Origin: Geoglobus sp. UBA235 | GTDB lineage: Archaea > Halobacteriota > Archaeoglobi > Archaeoglobales > Archaeoglobaceae | NCBI GenBank assembly: GCA_002494725.1 | Contig: DACG01000015.1 | Span: 1-64,000, forward strand | Direction of reading: 5' to 3' | Length of the DNA: 64,000 nt | Part shown: piece after piece, positions 34,700-43,945 of the stretch | Layout: every line of letters starts with the position of its first letter | How positions within the stretch are numbered: the stretch's first letter is position 1 | Notes under the pieces: model-generated | What the model was told of the DNA's origin: nothing | Databases searched by the model: none | What the model saw: the letters and a program-made list of their open reading frames with translations, nothing else | Program-made: the position numbers and the translations under genes

Positions 34700-35665
34700 A
34701 TGAAGAGATTGGCACTTTCACTGACCCTCATAATGCTCATATTCAATGCAGGAGCATTTGAAATAGTGATTGATGGTTACAAAGGTGGAAACATAACAGT
34801 AAACATAATCCCCATTGGAAATGGAACATTCTCACAGAACATAACCGTTCAGGATAACGTTGTGAGGATCGAGAACATAACAAACGGAAGTTATCACCTT
34901 GTTGTCAGCTACGGAACGAAACAATTCATATCTACCATTTCCATTCCTGAAAACAGGACAGTGAAAATAGATTTCAGCGAAACAGATGATGCAGACGTTC
35001 TCAGGGTGGATAACATCCATTTCATACTGAACCTTCAGCAGGGTGGTTTCTCGGTCATGGAGGTCATAAATTTCGAAAACACGGCGGGAATTTACTTCCA
35101 TGGCGACATAGTTAAGAAGATTCCGGCAGGTGCAAGCCACCTGATCATTGATAACCAGACACTCAGGATGTCCGGAGTTGTTTATGACGAAATAATCCAG
35201 GAAAATGGCAGGATTGTGATCAGAAACGCAACAGTTCAGCCCAATGGAGTTTTCTCCCTGGCATATCTCTATTTCCCTTCCGAGTCAATCCAGCTTGTCG
35301 TTGACTATCCTGCCGATATCATCAGAATAATTCATCCTGCACAGATCAGGATAACTCCTCCTGAAGGATTTGTCCAGGAAACCCAGATAAGAAATGACCA
35401 GGGCGTGGTCTTCAATGTTCTGAAGGCCGAGAACCTGAAACCAGGAACATACAGTCTGAATGCAGAGGTGGCTCAGGGTTCCACGACCCAGATGACTGCA
35501 CCACCTGAAAATCAAAATCAAGGACTCAATCTACCACTAATTGCAGGAGTAACGCTGATTGCAGCGGGTATTGTGCTGTTCATCCTTACATCAAGAAAGA
35601 AAGAAAAAGAGGACGAGGAAGAAGAGGAGAGGGAAGAGAAAACAGGTGGATGGGAGATTCAGTAA
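34700..35665 (+). CDS. secreted, C-terminally anchored surface protein
   Basis: A 321-residue protein with a signal peptide (MKRLALSLTLIMLIFNAGA), a beta-rich exterior with many NxS/NxT sequons (for example NITV, NGTF, NITN), and one helix near residue 280 (LIAGVTLIAAGIVLFIL) followed by a very acidic and basic tail. No family is recognised. It is likely an envelope protein facing outwards. Its last 7 nt overlap the convergent pyrH end. Confidence 0.8.
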   Translation: MKRLALSLTLIMLIFNAGAFEIVIDGYKGGNITVNIIPIGNGTFSQNITVQDNVVRIENITNGSYHLVVSYGTKQFISTISIPENRTVKIDFSETDDADVLRVDNIHFILNLQQGGFSVMEVINFENTAGIYFHGDIVKKIPAGASHLIIDNQTLRMSGVVYDEIIQENGRIVIRNATVQPNGVFSLAYLYFPSESIQLVVDYPADIIRIIHPAQIRITPPEGFVQETQIRNDQGVVFNVLKAENLKPGTYSLNAEVAQGSTTQMTAPPENQNQGLNLPLIAGVTLIAAGIVLFILTSRKKEKEDEEEEEREEKTGGWEIQ

Positions 35666-36318
35666 CTGACCAGAGTTCCAATGCTCCCTCCATCCAGAAC
35701 TTTTTTCAGGTTTTCCGGGGTTCCCAGAAATATTCTTGTTTTTATTCCGCTCCTCTGAATAACCTTTGAGGCAAGAAGGTCAACCACACTGCTGCTTCCG
35801 GCATTGATGCTGCTCCTGGAAACAACCTCCACAAGCTCATCAGGAGTCATCTTCTCTATCTTCTCCGCATCACTGTAAATCCTCGGATCCTTTGTGTAAA
35901 CACCATCTGCCGAGGTCGCAATGAGGAGTTCCTCAGCTCTGATAAATTCAGCTAAGAGAGCGGATGTGGCATCTGTTGTGTGTCCGGGAAATGTGCCTCC
36001 CATGACAACTTTATCATATCTGTTAAGAAGCTCCTTTGCATCAGGAAAATTATCGGGAACTGTATCAGGGCAGTTACTAAGACAGACAGCAAGGATTCTT
36101 GCATTGATTCTGGTAACATCGATTCCAATGATGTCACATGTGACCTCATCAGCTCCAAGGCTCCTTGCAGTCTCTATGTACCTTCTCGCTATTTTTCCAC
36201 CACCAACCACTATGGCAAGCTTTCCATCATGCTCATTGATTACCTGAGCAAATTTTTTTATGTTTTCACTGCTGAAATCTCCGAAAAGAACCGAACCTCC
36301 AAGCGCAATAACCCTCAT
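35659..36318 (-). CDS. pyrH: UMP kinase, archaeal type
   Basis: A 219-residue amino-acid-kinase-fold enzyme that converts UMP to UDP. VIALGGSVL is the N-terminal glycine loop, VVGGGKIARRYI the second, and TSADGVYTKDPR the nucleotide-binding segment. The length fits archaeal hexameric UMP kinases, which are shorter than bacterial ones. It is transcribed alone. Confidence 0.94.
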   Translation of the reverse strand: MRVIALGGSVLFGDFSSENIKKFAQVINEHDGKLAIVVGGGKIARRYIETARSLGADEVTCDIIGIDVTRINARILAVCLSNCPDTVPDNFPDAKELLNRYDKVVMGGTFPGHTTDATSALLAEFIRAEELLIATSADGVYTKDPRIYSDAEKIEKMTPDELVEVVSRSSINAGSSSVVDLLASKVIQRSGIKTRIFLGTPENLKKVLDGGSIGTLVSY

Positions 36319-36439
36319 CCCTTCTGAATTAATTTGCCTGAAAAAAAATGTTTCGAATGTTGTTTAGAGGTATTTTTGAATAATTCAATAAATAGTAAAA
36401 TATTTATATCATTGAGCTAAATAATAATGAGGTGATATT

Positions 36440-36802
36440 ATGGAGCTCGATCTGAAGGATGAGAGGTTCATCGATCTGCTTGCAGAAGCAGGATTAAATA
36501 AAAACATAGCCAGGGTCATCGTTTATCTCTCAAAAGCAGGTGAGGCTGTCTCGAGAGATATTGAAAGAGAGGCAAATCTCAGACAGCCGGAGGTCAGTCT
36601 TGCAATGAAGGATCTCAAGAGTCTGGGGTGGATAAAGGAGAAGGAGATAAAGAAGAAGGGAAAGGGAAGGCCGCTGAAGAGCTACAAGCTGTCCCTTGAT
36701 ATAAGAGATATTGTCAGGGAGCTTGTTGAAAAGAAGAGAGAGGAGCTTAGCAAGCTTGAAAAAGAGCTGGAAGAGCTTGAAAAGCTTGTGGGACTTAAAT
36801 GA
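36440..36802 (+). CDS. TrmB-like helix-turn-helix regulator
   Basis: A 120-residue winged helix followed by a C-terminal coiled coil (KREELSKLEKELEELEKLV) that would pair two chains. The recognition part is ANLRQPEVSLAMKDLKSLG. GAGGTG precedes the ATG. The stop overlaps the start of the next gene (36799), so it is co-transcribed with the hydrolase and may control it. A TATA-like ATATTTATATC lies upstream near 36399-36409. Confidence 0.85.
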   Translation: MELDLKDERFIDLLAEAGLNKNIARVIVYLSKAGEAVSRDIEREANLRQPEVSLAMKDLKSLGWIKEKEIKKKGKGRPLKSYKLSLDIRDIVRELVEKKREELSKLEKELEELEKLVGLK

Positions 36803-37506
36803 AGATTGACATAAACATCGGCCGCAATTTTACCAGACTCAATGTTGATGAGGTTGTTATCGTCTGCCATGGCCTTCCCTATGAGCCCGGTTCTGCAATC
36901 GAGAAAAGTTACGATTTTATTGCCGAGTACTTCTCAAAAAGAGGTTATCCAGCTCTGATTTTTGACTTTACCGGGACAGGAAGGAGCAGAGGTGATTTCA
37001 GCCTTTTAAAGTGGTATGAGGATCTCGAGATAATTTCAGAGAATTTCGAAAGATTTCACTTGGTAGGTTTCAGCATGGGTGGTGCTGTTGCCTACAGTCT
37101 CGAGGGTGCCGAAAGCTACTCCATAATATCCTCTCCCTTTGATCTCAGCCTGTTCACTGAAGAGTCTCTCAGGGGAATTTACTCCAACGCAATTCTGAAG
37201 AGAACACTCAAAGGACTCAGAGACTATGAAATCTTCAGAAAAAGGATTCTGGATGAATTCGAGATTATCTGTCCCTCATCTGCACCAGCGAAAAGCGATG
37301 TTCTTGTCGTGCATGGAACTGAAGATGACGTTGTGCCATTTTCACACGGAGTAAAGATCTATGAAAAGTCCAAAGCTCCTAAGAAGTTTGTGAAGGTCGA
37401 AAATGGTGACCATTTCCTGAGAAAAAACAGATCCATAATTGGCCTTGCCTACAGATGGATCTCCGAAAAAAGGGAAGGGGAGAGTGTAGAAAACATCAGG
37501 ATCTGA
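36799..37506 (+). CDS. alpha/beta hydrolase
   Basis: A 235-residue serine hydrolase. The nucleophile elbow is GFSMGG (Ser near residue 93), the acid is in [10 protein letters not shown] and the His in NGDHFLRK. The substrate is not known; esterase or peptidase-like activity is likely. It overlaps the TrmB-like regulator by 4 nt and ends 11 nt into the convergent adk gene. Confidence 0.85.
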   Translation: MKIDINIGRNFTRLNVDEVVIVCHGLPYEPGSAIEKSYDFIAEYFSKRGYPALIFDFTGTGRSRGDFSLLKWYEDLEIISENFERFHLVGFSMGGAVAYSLEGAESYSIISSPFDLSLFTEESLRGIYSNAILKRTLKGLRDYEIFRKRILDEFEIICPSSAPAKSDVLVVHGTEDDVVPFSHGVKIYEKSKAPKKFVKVENGDHFLRKNRSIIGLAYRWISEKREGESVENIRI

Positions 37507-38149
37507 TGCTCTCAAGCACACCTTCAATCTGACTCCAGACCTCATCAATGTTCTTTGTTCCGTCAATATCTCTAACGATATCCTTCTGGCTGTAGTACTG
37601 TATTAACGGCTCTGTCTGTTCTCTGTAAACTCTGAGTCTCTCCCTGACCGTTTCTTCCCTGTCATCATCTCTCTGGTAAAGTTCACCGCCGCATTTATCA
37701 CATTTCCCTTCAACCTTTGGTGGACTGTAAATCAGATTGTAAACTGCCCCACAGCTCTTGCATGTTCTCCTGAAGACTATTCTCTTCACAATTTCCTCAT
37801 CGGGGACGGTTATGTTTATGACGGCATCTATTTTCTTGTTCATGTCATCCAGCATTTCATCAAGAGCCTCGGCCTGCTTTATTGTTCTCGGGAACCCATC
37901 AAGAATGAATCCCTTCTGGCAGTCATCCTGAGATAGCCTCTCCCGAACGATTCCGATCACAATTTCATCCGGTACAAGCTCTCCCCTGTCCATGTATTCC
38001 TTTGCCTTTCTTCCAAGCTCGGTTCCCTTTGAAACAGCCTCTCTGAACATATCACCTGTTGAAATCTGAGGAATTCCATATTTTTCAACAATTCTCTTTG
38101 CCTGAGTCCCCTTTCCTGCGCCGGGAGGTCCGAGAAGTATCAGGTTCAT
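37496..38149 (-). CDS. adk: adenylate kinase with zinc-binding lid
   Basis: A 217-residue P-loop kinase that equilibrates ATP, ADP and AMP. P-loop [10 protein letters not shown] is at residues 7-16, NMP segment STGDMFRE, and DGFPRT follows. The lid has four Cys (CKSCGAVYN and CDKCGG), a structural zinc site common in thermophiles. This is the long bacterial-type form, not the short archaeal AdkA. Confidence 0.96.
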   Translation of the reverse strand: MNLILLGPPGAGKGTQAKRIVEKYGIPQISTGDMFREAVSKGTELGRKAKEYMDRGELVPDEIVIGIVRERLSQDDCQKGFILDGFPRTIKQAEALDEMLDDMNKKIDAVINITVPDEEIVKRIVFRRTCKSCGAVYNLIYSPPKVEGKCDKCGGELYQRDDDREETVRERLRVYREQTEPLIQYYSQKDIVRDIDGTKNIDEVWSQIEGVLESIRS

Positions 38150-38201
38150 ACCGGGGCTTGATGAGAGAATACTAAAGTTTTTTGATTTTTTTCACCCCTG
38201 C

Positions 38202-38738
38202 TCAATCCATTTCATTCTCTGACATCAGTTTGAGTGCTTTCCTTATGGTTTTCCTTACAATCCCTCTCTTTGACATACCCCCAAGCCTGAATGCAGTCTT
38301 TCTTATGCTCCCCATTTTCAAAAAAATCTCTATTATTCTTTTTTCTTCATTTCCAAGCTCGTTGCTTTTCAGTGCCTCTCTTGCCACCTCTGCAAGATCC
38401 CTGTCACCGTAATACATGGCATGTGGCTCCACAGGATTTTCAAATGGTTCAAAATCAAACTCTATGAGATACAGATCTCCATCACCATAGTACTGACTGA
38501 TCTCCCTTACAAGATCATCTCTCTCTGAAAATCCCTCCATTTCTGCTATCCTGCTGTCAATATCATCCAGGCTTATCTTCCTGACACTCCTGATTTTTGC
38601 CTTCCCAACAATCCTCCCTCCACAGTGAATATAAACAAGCTCGCCTGGACTGACATAAACTCTCCTCCTGATTGTGCACTTCTTCTTTCCAGAAAGCAGG
38701 AGATCAAGATACTTTCCCTTGAACTCAAGATGCTTCAT
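38202..38738 (-). CDS. ASCH/PUA-like domain protein
   Basis: A 178-residue protein. Residues 1-95 fit an ASCH domain (GKYLDLLLSGKKKCTIRRR, VSPGELVYIHCGG), predicted to bind RNA. The C-terminal half is helical and unrecognised, with a small HTH-like end (MGSIRKTAFRLGGMSKRGIV shortened: SIRKTAFRLGG). It overlaps the radical SAM gene by 4 nt (ATGA), so the two are translated together and may act on the same RNA. Confidence 0.75.
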   Translation of the reverse strand: MKHLEFKGKYLDLLLSGKKKCTIRRRVYVSPGELVYIHCGGRIVGKAKIRSVRKISLDDIDSRIAEMEGFSERDDLVREISQYYGDGDLYLIEFDFEPFENPVEPHAMYYGDRDLAEVAREALKSNELGNEEKRIIEIFLKMGSIRKTAFRLGGMSKRGIVRKTIRKALKLMSENEMD

Positions 38739-39880
38739 AATTCTTCACCAAGATAGATCCCATCCTTTGCACGGGTTACCAGGAATTTAACCCTCGATCC
38801 GGGATTTCTGTCTGTCAGGACTGTAACAACCCTGTTTCTGACAACCGCAATCCTCTCTCCGTAACTTCTTCCATCAAGGACTATTCTTGCAGAGAAAACC
38901 TCACCTCTCCTTATGGGTGATGGATACCTTTCTCTTTTTTCAATTCCAAAATCCTTTGGACTGAGAACGAGTTTCACATCGTACTCATCTTCCCACTCTC
39001 TCAGCCTTTGATAAAATGATCTGAATGACATAACACCCCTCAGCTTTCTGCCTCCCCTGTACGGGATGTACTTCTGTATCCCGAGAGGGGGCCATTTTTT
39101 GCCTGCCCCAATCTCAAGGGCAAACTTAATTATCCTCTCCATCTCTCCATCATTTATTCCCGGGAGCCACACAGGGGCAATTAGAAGATCAATCTTGCTC
39201 TGAGCTATGTATTCGGCCATCTCCATCACTTTCTCAAGCGGATACCTCACCCCGTATATCCTGTCTGCAGTTTCCCTGTCAAGAGCACTTATGCTCAGGT
39301 TTATTCTGTCAATGCTATTTTCAAGCCTGTCTATCATGCTTTCATTGAGAAGGGTTCCATTTGTTTGAATCGAAATGGTCTCCGTCTCCTTTATTTTTCT
39401 GAGACCTTTCAGAAGATCCTCGATGAATGGATAGAGAAATGGCTCAGCCTGACCATCTATGTGGGCTTCAACACCGTCTCCCTTGAATCCGGCAATTTTT
39501 TCATATTCACCCAGAAGATAATCTGGATCAACGATGAAATCGTTCTTCTTTGTCTTGCTCACCTTCCCCTCATCAACACTGCAGAATATGCAGTTGAGGT
39601 TGCAACCCGTTATGGGTCTGATCTGAATCAGGTTTGTCCCTCTGTCTATCAGTCCGAAAGCCGCATGGCCAAAAAGAGGAATATGACTTTCCTTGGTTAT
39701 GTAGTGCAGATTTCTTTTTGTTGCATGGTGAAGGACTCTCTTATCCTCAGCAAACTGGATTATCTCCTCTTTGGAGTATTTTTTCAAAAGCTCCAGATAT
39801 GTTTCTCTCCTGAACCTTACCTCTATAACCCTCCTGATCAGAAATACCTTCTCATCGCCGATATCGTACTCCTGGATCAT
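38735..39880 (-). CDS. radical SAM protein with C-terminal TRAM-like domain
   Basis: A 381-residue radical SAM enzyme. The [4Fe-4S] motif is CNLNCIFC (about 93-100). The TIM-barrel continues through HIDGQAEPFLYP and SIQTNGTLLN. The last 70 residues (GEVFSARIVLDGRSYGE and on) look like a TRAM RNA-binding domain, so RNA modification is likely. It is flanked by an ASCH gene and a winged-helix gene with ATGA overlaps on both sides. The exact product is unknown. Confidence 0.88.
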   Translation of the reverse strand: MIQEYDIGDEKVFLIRRVIEVRFRRETYLELLKKYSKEEIIQFAEDKRVLHHATKRNLHYITKESHIPLFGHAAFGLIDRGTNLIQIRPITGCNLNCIFCSVDEGKVSKTKKNDFIVDPDYLLGEYEKIAGFKGDGVEAHIDGQAEPFLYPFIEDLLKGLRKIKETETISIQTNGTLLNESMIDRLENSIDRINLSISALDRETADRIYGVRYPLEKVMEMAEYIAQSKIDLLIAPVWLPGINDGEMERIIKFALEIGAGKKWPPLGIQKYIPYRGGRKLRGVMSFRSFYQRLREWEDEYDVKLVLSPKDFGIEKRERYPSPIRRGEVFSARIVLDGRSYGERIAVVRNRVVTVLTDRNPGSRVKFLVTRAKDGIYLGEEL

Positions 39881-40086
39881 AGCTGGGTCTTCTTTATCAT
39901 TTCCTTACCATTTTCCGTAATTTTGAATTTTTCACCATCATCGGCGATGTAATCCCTGTCTTTAAGTGAATTCACCACGCTTTCAAGCATTTTTTCAGAC
40001 ATTCTTGTTGATTTTTTAAGCTCGCTGAATGTCATCTCCCTCTCCGACAGCATCTGGAGAACTTTGAGCATGTTTCCTGAGAGCAT
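39877..40086 (-). CDS. small winged-helix protein
   Basis: A 69-residue single winged helix (FSELKKSTRMSEKMLESVVNSL and the wing DDGEKFKITENGK). It overlaps the radical SAM gene by 4 nt as the first gene of a three-gene run and probably regulates that run. Its start lies 8 nt from the divergent cobS frame, so the two share a very small promoter space. Confidence 0.8.
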   Translation of the reverse strand: MLSGNMLKVLQMLSEREMTFSELKKSTRMSEKMLESVVNSLKDRDYIADDGEKFKITENGKEMIKKTQL

Positions 40087-40094
40087 GGGCCTAT

Positions 40095-40868
40095 TTGGTC
40101 TCTCATTTTATTAAACCGTTGCGCAAGTGTTTTAAGGATTCCGGAATTCAGTACGGTGTGGATGCCATAAGAGCCGGAATAAGCTTCTTCTCAACACTGA
40201 AGGCTGGCGGAGATTTTGACAGCCTTAGAAGGAATCTTTACGTTGTTCCTGCAGTTGGTGGAATTATGGGGCTTCTCATGGCAATTCCAGGTTTTTTTGC
40301 TGCAAAAATCAATGCCGGATTTGCTGTGATACTCGTCTACATTGCCCTGGAGGGTATAAATCACATTGACGGTCTTTCTGACTTTTTCGATGCTGTCTTC
40401 GCACCACCTCCAAGGAAAATTACAGCCCTGAAAGACATAAACTCAGGAACAGGAGGACATGTTGCAGTTTCTGCATATCTTATACTTCTTGCACTCTTTT
40501 TTTCACAGATGAATGAATATGAGCTGATTTATGCCCTGATACTGTCTCAGGTCATGGCAAAGCAGGGAATGCTTCACCTAACACTCCACTTTAACCCTCT
40601 GTGGAATGGAATTATGTCTGAATTCACAAAATACAGGCAGAAGAGGGATTTTATTTCCTACATCTTCACGGCGGTGATTGCTGGAATTCTGGCGATCCAC
40701 TTTCCTGCCAGGGTTGCTGTTTCTGTTCTTGCATATTTTATTCTGATTTCTATGTTCTTTGCGTATGTGAAAAGGGAGTTTGGAGGAATAAACGGTGACA
40801 TGGCCGGAGCTCTGAACTGCATGATCTTTGTCACCGTCATAGGGGTGTGGGCATGCTTGCCTTGGTGA
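40095..40868 (+). CDS. cobS: adenosylcobinamide-GDP ribazoletransferase (cobalamin synthase)
   Basis: A 257-residue membrane enzyme that joins adenosylcobinamide-GDP with alpha-ribazole in the last part of cobamide synthesis. GINHIDGLSDFFDAV and then DINSGTGGHVAVSA match the metal and substrate motifs. About six helices follow. The frame opens with TTG at 40095, but a GTG at 40158 may be the true start because family members begin just before DAIRAGISFF. It overlaps cobY by 16 nt. Confidence 0.9.
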   Translation: MVSHFIKPLRKCFKDSGIQYGVDAIRAGISFFSTLKAGGDFDSLRRNLYVVPAVGGIMGLLMAIPGFFAAKINAGFAVILVYIALEGINHIDGLSDFFDAVFAPPPRKITALKDINSGTGGHVAVSAYLILLALFFSQMNEYELIYALILSQVMAKQGMLHLTLHFNPLWNGIMSEFTKYRQKRDFISYIFTAVIAGILAIHFPARVAVSVLAYFILISMFFAYVKREFGGINGDMAGALNCMIFVTVIGVWACLPW

Positions 40869-41365
40869 TGTGTGGAGGTAAGGGGAGAAGACTTGGCAGC
40901 ATTGAAAAGCCCATGATCCAGGTGAAAGGCAGAAGGCTCATAGATTACATCCTGAGAGAGATTGACTGTGCGATGATTGACTGTGTATGCATAACCTCAC
41001 CCCACACACCCAAAACTGAAGGATATGTAAGAGAGAGAGGTTATGAGTTTCTCAGAGCCATGGGAACAGACTACATGGAGGACGTGTTCTTTGCGATAAA
41101 GGAGCTCGGCATTTCCACCCCGGTTCTGGTGCTGAACTCAGATCTGTGCATATTGAGAGAGGGGATACTTCAGGAGTTCATTCACGCCTACATGATCTCC
41201 ACCACCCCTGCCATGACATGCACGTATAGAGACGGAAGGCATGTTGGCATAAATGTATTTGATCCTCTGCTCGGAGAGCAGAAAGAGGAAAAGTTCATTA
41301 TAGATGAGGGAGATGTGGTAAATATAGACACACCTGATGATCTGAGGAGAGCTGAAAATGGATGA
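40853..41365 (+). CDS. cobY: GTP:adenosylcobinamide-phosphate guanylyltransferase
   Basis: About 170 residues of the archaeal CobY family, which replaces bacterial CobU for the nucleotidyl transfer. MCGGKGRRLGSIEKPM is the GTP-binding signature. It overlaps cobS at its start and pcm at its end. Start chosen at ATG 40853 with AGGGGTG 5 nt upstream. With CobS it builds the nucleotide loop of cobamides. Confidence 0.92.
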   Translation: MLALVMCGGKGRRLGSIEKPMIQVKGRRLIDYILREIDCAMIDCVCITSPHTPKTEGYVRERGYEFLRAMGTDYMEDVFFAIKELGISTPVLVLNSDLCILREGILQEFIHAYMISTTPAMTCTYRDGRHVGINVFDPLLGEQKEEKFIIDEGDVVNIDTPDDLRRAENG

Positions 41366-42008
41366 GTATCGCGAAAAGAGAAAAAGACTGGTTGAAAGGC
41401 TGAGAGATGAGTTTGGTCTTAGCGATGATGTTGTGAAGGCCATGATTGAGGTCCCGAGACACCTCTTTGTTCCGCCCCACTACAGAGGTGAGGCATACAA
41501 CGACTACCCGCTCCCAATAGGACATGGTCAGACAATCAGTGCTCCCCACATGGTTGCAATAATGTGCAATCTCCTCGATCTAAAAAGGGGGATGAGGGTT
41601 CTTGAGATAGGGACAGGAACTGGATACCATGCCGCTGTTGTTTCCAGAATTGTTGGGGACGAGGGTCTGGTTGTTACTGTTGAGAGAATAGCCGAGCTTG
41701 CAGAAAGGGCGAGAGAGGTGTATCAGACCCTCGGATACAGGAACATCAGGGTTGTTGTGGGTGATGGAAGCAGGGGATACGAGGAGGAAGCACCTTACGA
41801 CAGGATATACGTCACAGCAAGTGCTCCAAAAATCCCTGATAAACTGCTGTTTCAGCTTAAACCAGGTGGAAAACTTCTGATACCGGTTGGCGATTTTATT
41901 CAGTACCTTTACATTGTTGAAAAGGATGAATACGGTCAGATCACAAAGAAGAACTGGGGTGCTGTCAGGTTTGTCCCCTTGGTTGGAGAGGAGGGATTTG
42001 AGGACTGA
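41358..42008 (+). CDS. pcm: protein-L-isoaspartate O-methyltransferase
   Basis: A 216-residue repair enzyme that methylates isoaspartyl residues in aged proteins. VPRHLFVPP and GHGQTISAPHMVA are typical, and LEIGTGTGYHAAV is SAM motif I. It overlaps cobY by 8 nt. Such repair fits a heat-loving host. Linkage with cobamide genes seems a matter of operon position. Confidence 0.95.
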   Translation: MDEYREKRKRLVERLRDEFGLSDDVVKAMIEVPRHLFVPPHYRGEAYNDYPLPIGHGQTISAPHMVAIMCNLLDLKRGMRVLEIGTGTGYHAAVVSRIVGDEGLVVTVERIAELAERAREVYQTLGYRNIRVVVGDGSRGYEEEAPYDRIYVTASAPKIPDKLLFQLKPGGKLLIPVGDFIQYLYIVEKDEYGQITKKNWGAVRFVPLVGEEGFED

Positions 42009-42073
42009 ATTCAACTAACGGAAACGAAAACTTGATTAAAGATTGAGACGCAGAATTTTACGGAGGTGTGCAG

Positions 42074-42463
42074 ATGATTGTTGCAGCAGTGGATGATGAG
42101 GACAGAATGGAGAAAATTGTCAGTTTTGCAGCGGAAGAGGCTAAGTTAAGAGGGCAAAAGCTCAACATAATTCACTCGCTGTTTGGTGGAGATAAAACAG
42201 GTCAAAAAGATGTTGAAAGAGCAAGAGAACTTTTAGAAAGGGCTGAAAAGGTTGCCAGGGATTATGGAGTTGAGGTTGAGACTCATCTGCTTGTCAGAGG
42301 TTTGGAACCAGCTGACGACATCATAGCATTCAGTGAGGAGAACAATGCGGAGCTTATCGTTATGGGCGTCAGAAAAAGATCACCTGTTGGAAAGCTCCTT
42401 TTTGGAAGCGTTGCCCAGAGGGTGATACTCAATACAGACATACCCGTAATGTGCATAAAGTGA
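42074..42463 (+). CDS. universal stress protein (UspA family)
   Basis: A 129-residue UspA-fold protein. The nucleotide-binding signature is GVRKRSPVGKLLFGS (Gly-x2-Gly-x9-Gly-Ser type), so it probably binds ATP. The ribosome site GGAGGTG (42062-42068) places the start at ATG 42074 rather than the GTG at 42068. Its exact role under stress is unknown. Confidence 0.92.
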   Translation: MIVAAVDDEDRMEKIVSFAAEEAKLRGQKLNIIHSLFGGDKTGQKDVERARELLERAEKVARDYGVEVETHLLVRGLEPADDIIAFSEENNAELIVMGVRKRSPVGKLLFGSVAQRVILNTDIPVMCIK

Positions 42464-42615
42464 TTCAGACACGGTCCTTCCAGTTTTCAATCTCTTTTTG
42501 GAGAAGTTCATGTACTTTTAGCATTCAGCATTTTTCTTGAAAGCAAGGTGATGGAATATAAACTTCCGAGTAAAATTTTATAAGTAATAATCATTAAATT
42601 AGAGGGGGTGATGCT
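42464..42615. promoter_or_regulatory. promoter of the class III CoA-transferase pair
   Basis: A TATA-like stretch AAAATTTTATAAGTAATAATC (about 42574-42594) precedes the TTG start at 42616; GAGGGGGTG is the ribosome site. No gene is seen in this space. Confidence 0.5.
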
Positions 42616-43935
42616 TTGAACAGCTTCTCAGAATTTGCAGAAAGTCTGCTTGGTGGTGATCTGTTTGAAAGGGATGAACCCCTGAAAGGTATCAGAGTTC
42701 TCGAAGTTTGTTCGGTTGTTCTCGGACCTGCAACAGCCGATATACTTGCGGAATTCGGTGCTGAGGTGATAAAGTTTGAGGCAAAACGCGGGGATCAGAT
42801 GAGATATGTCACACCCTTTGCCTACTACTGGAAGAATCTCTCCCCGGGATTGCTTGAGCAGAATCACAACAAGTACTGGGTTGGAATGCATTTCGGACAC
42901 CCAAAGGCAAGGAAGATCTTTTACGATTTTGTAAGGAAGAGCGATGTTGTTATAGACAACCTGACTCCTGGAAGACTGTCAAAATGGGGAATCAGCTATA
43001 AACAGCTCAGGGAGATAAATCCAAGGATAATTCAGCTTCACGTCTCCGGATTTGGTAGCTGGGGTCCCTTTACAGGGAGAACAAGCTATGATGCCATAGC
43101 CCAGAGTGAGGGAGGGCTGTCCTACATTACAGGATTTGAAGGCAGAATGCCGGTCAAATCCGGAGTGTGGATTGCGGACTGGATCACAGCCTTGATGAGT
43201 GCCCTTGCAATCATTGCAGCTCTGAATTACAGAGAGGTCAGCGGTGAGGGTCAGTTCATTGATTACTCTCAGGTTGAGAACGTCACGAGATTTATGGACT
43301 GGACATGGCTGTATGTTCACGTTACAGGAAATAACAGAGAGAGATCCGGAAACAGGGATCCTGCCATATGTCCTTCAGATCTCTTTAAATGTAAGGATGG
43401 CTGGATTGCAATAACAGCATTCAGTGAGGAGGAATTCGAGGGCCTGTGTAAGGCAATGGATAGGGGCGATCTGTTTGAAAAGTACAGAGACCCCATCAAA
43501 AGATTGAAGGACGAAAATGCAAGATTCATTCTTTCAGAAATAGCCAGATGGTCTGAAGAGAAAACGATGGAAGAGATAGAAAACCTTGCAGACCAGTACG
43601 GATTTTCCGCATCGAGAGTGATTGACGTTGAGGATGTTTACTTCAGCAGACATTTCAATGAAAGGAAGGCCGTTCAGGAGTATGACGACCCCCTCTACGG
43701 AAAGCTTGTGGAGCCGGCCTACCCTCCAAGGATGGAGACACCATCAAGGCTGAAATGGGGTGCAAGGCCTCTGGGATTTGATAACGAACACGTTCTTTCA
43801 AGAATTCTTGGAATGAGCATGGAGGAGATTGAAAGGCTCTATGAGGAGGGTGTGATCTACAGATGGGATGAAAACATTCCTGCACAGTGCCCTCCTGAAG
43901 ACTGGGATGGAAAGAGGGGTTTGAAGTACCCGTGA
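42616..43935 (+). CDS. class III CoA-transferase subunit, catalytic Asp present
   Basis: A 439-residue CaiB/BaiF-type CoA-transferase. [19 protein letters not shown] opens the fold (shortened: [13 protein letters not shown]), and [14 protein letters not shown] is conserved. In [13 protein letters not shown] the Asp stands where family III enzymes carry the catalytic Asp that forms the aspartyl-CoA thioester. Start is TTG after GAGGGGGTG. A second, diverged CoA-transferase subunit follows after 10 nt, as in heteromeric enzymes such as the benzylsuccinate CoA-transferase BbsEF. It would activate an organic acid with CoA from a donor such as succinyl-CoA. Confidence 0.88.
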   Translation: MNSFSEFAESLLGGDLFERDEPLKGIRVLEVCSVVLGPATADILAEFGAEVIKFEAKRGDQMRYVTPFAYYWKNLSPGLLEQNHNKYWVGMHFGHPKARKIFYDFVRKSDVVIDNLTPGRLSKWGISYKQLREINPRIIQLHVSGFGSWGPFTGRTSYDAIAQSEGGLSYITGFEGRMPVKSGVWIADWITALMSALAIIAALNYREVSGEGQFIDYSQVENVTRFMDWTWLYVHVTGNNRERSGNRDPAICPSDLFKCKDGWIAITAFSEEEFEGLCKAMDRGDLFEKYRDPIKRLKDENARFILSEIARWSEEKTMEEIENLADQYGFSASRVIDVEDVYFSRHFNERKAVQEYDDPLYGKLVEPAYPPRMETPSRLKWGARPLGFDNEHVLSRILGMSMEEIERLYEEGVIYRWDENIPAQCPPEDWDGKRGLKYP

Positions 43936-43945
43936 GGTGATGTGA

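Noticed and set aside
39365..39952. 195-codon open frame opposite the radical SAM gene
   Set aside because: It is antisense to a gene with clear motifs and lacks any recognisable feature.
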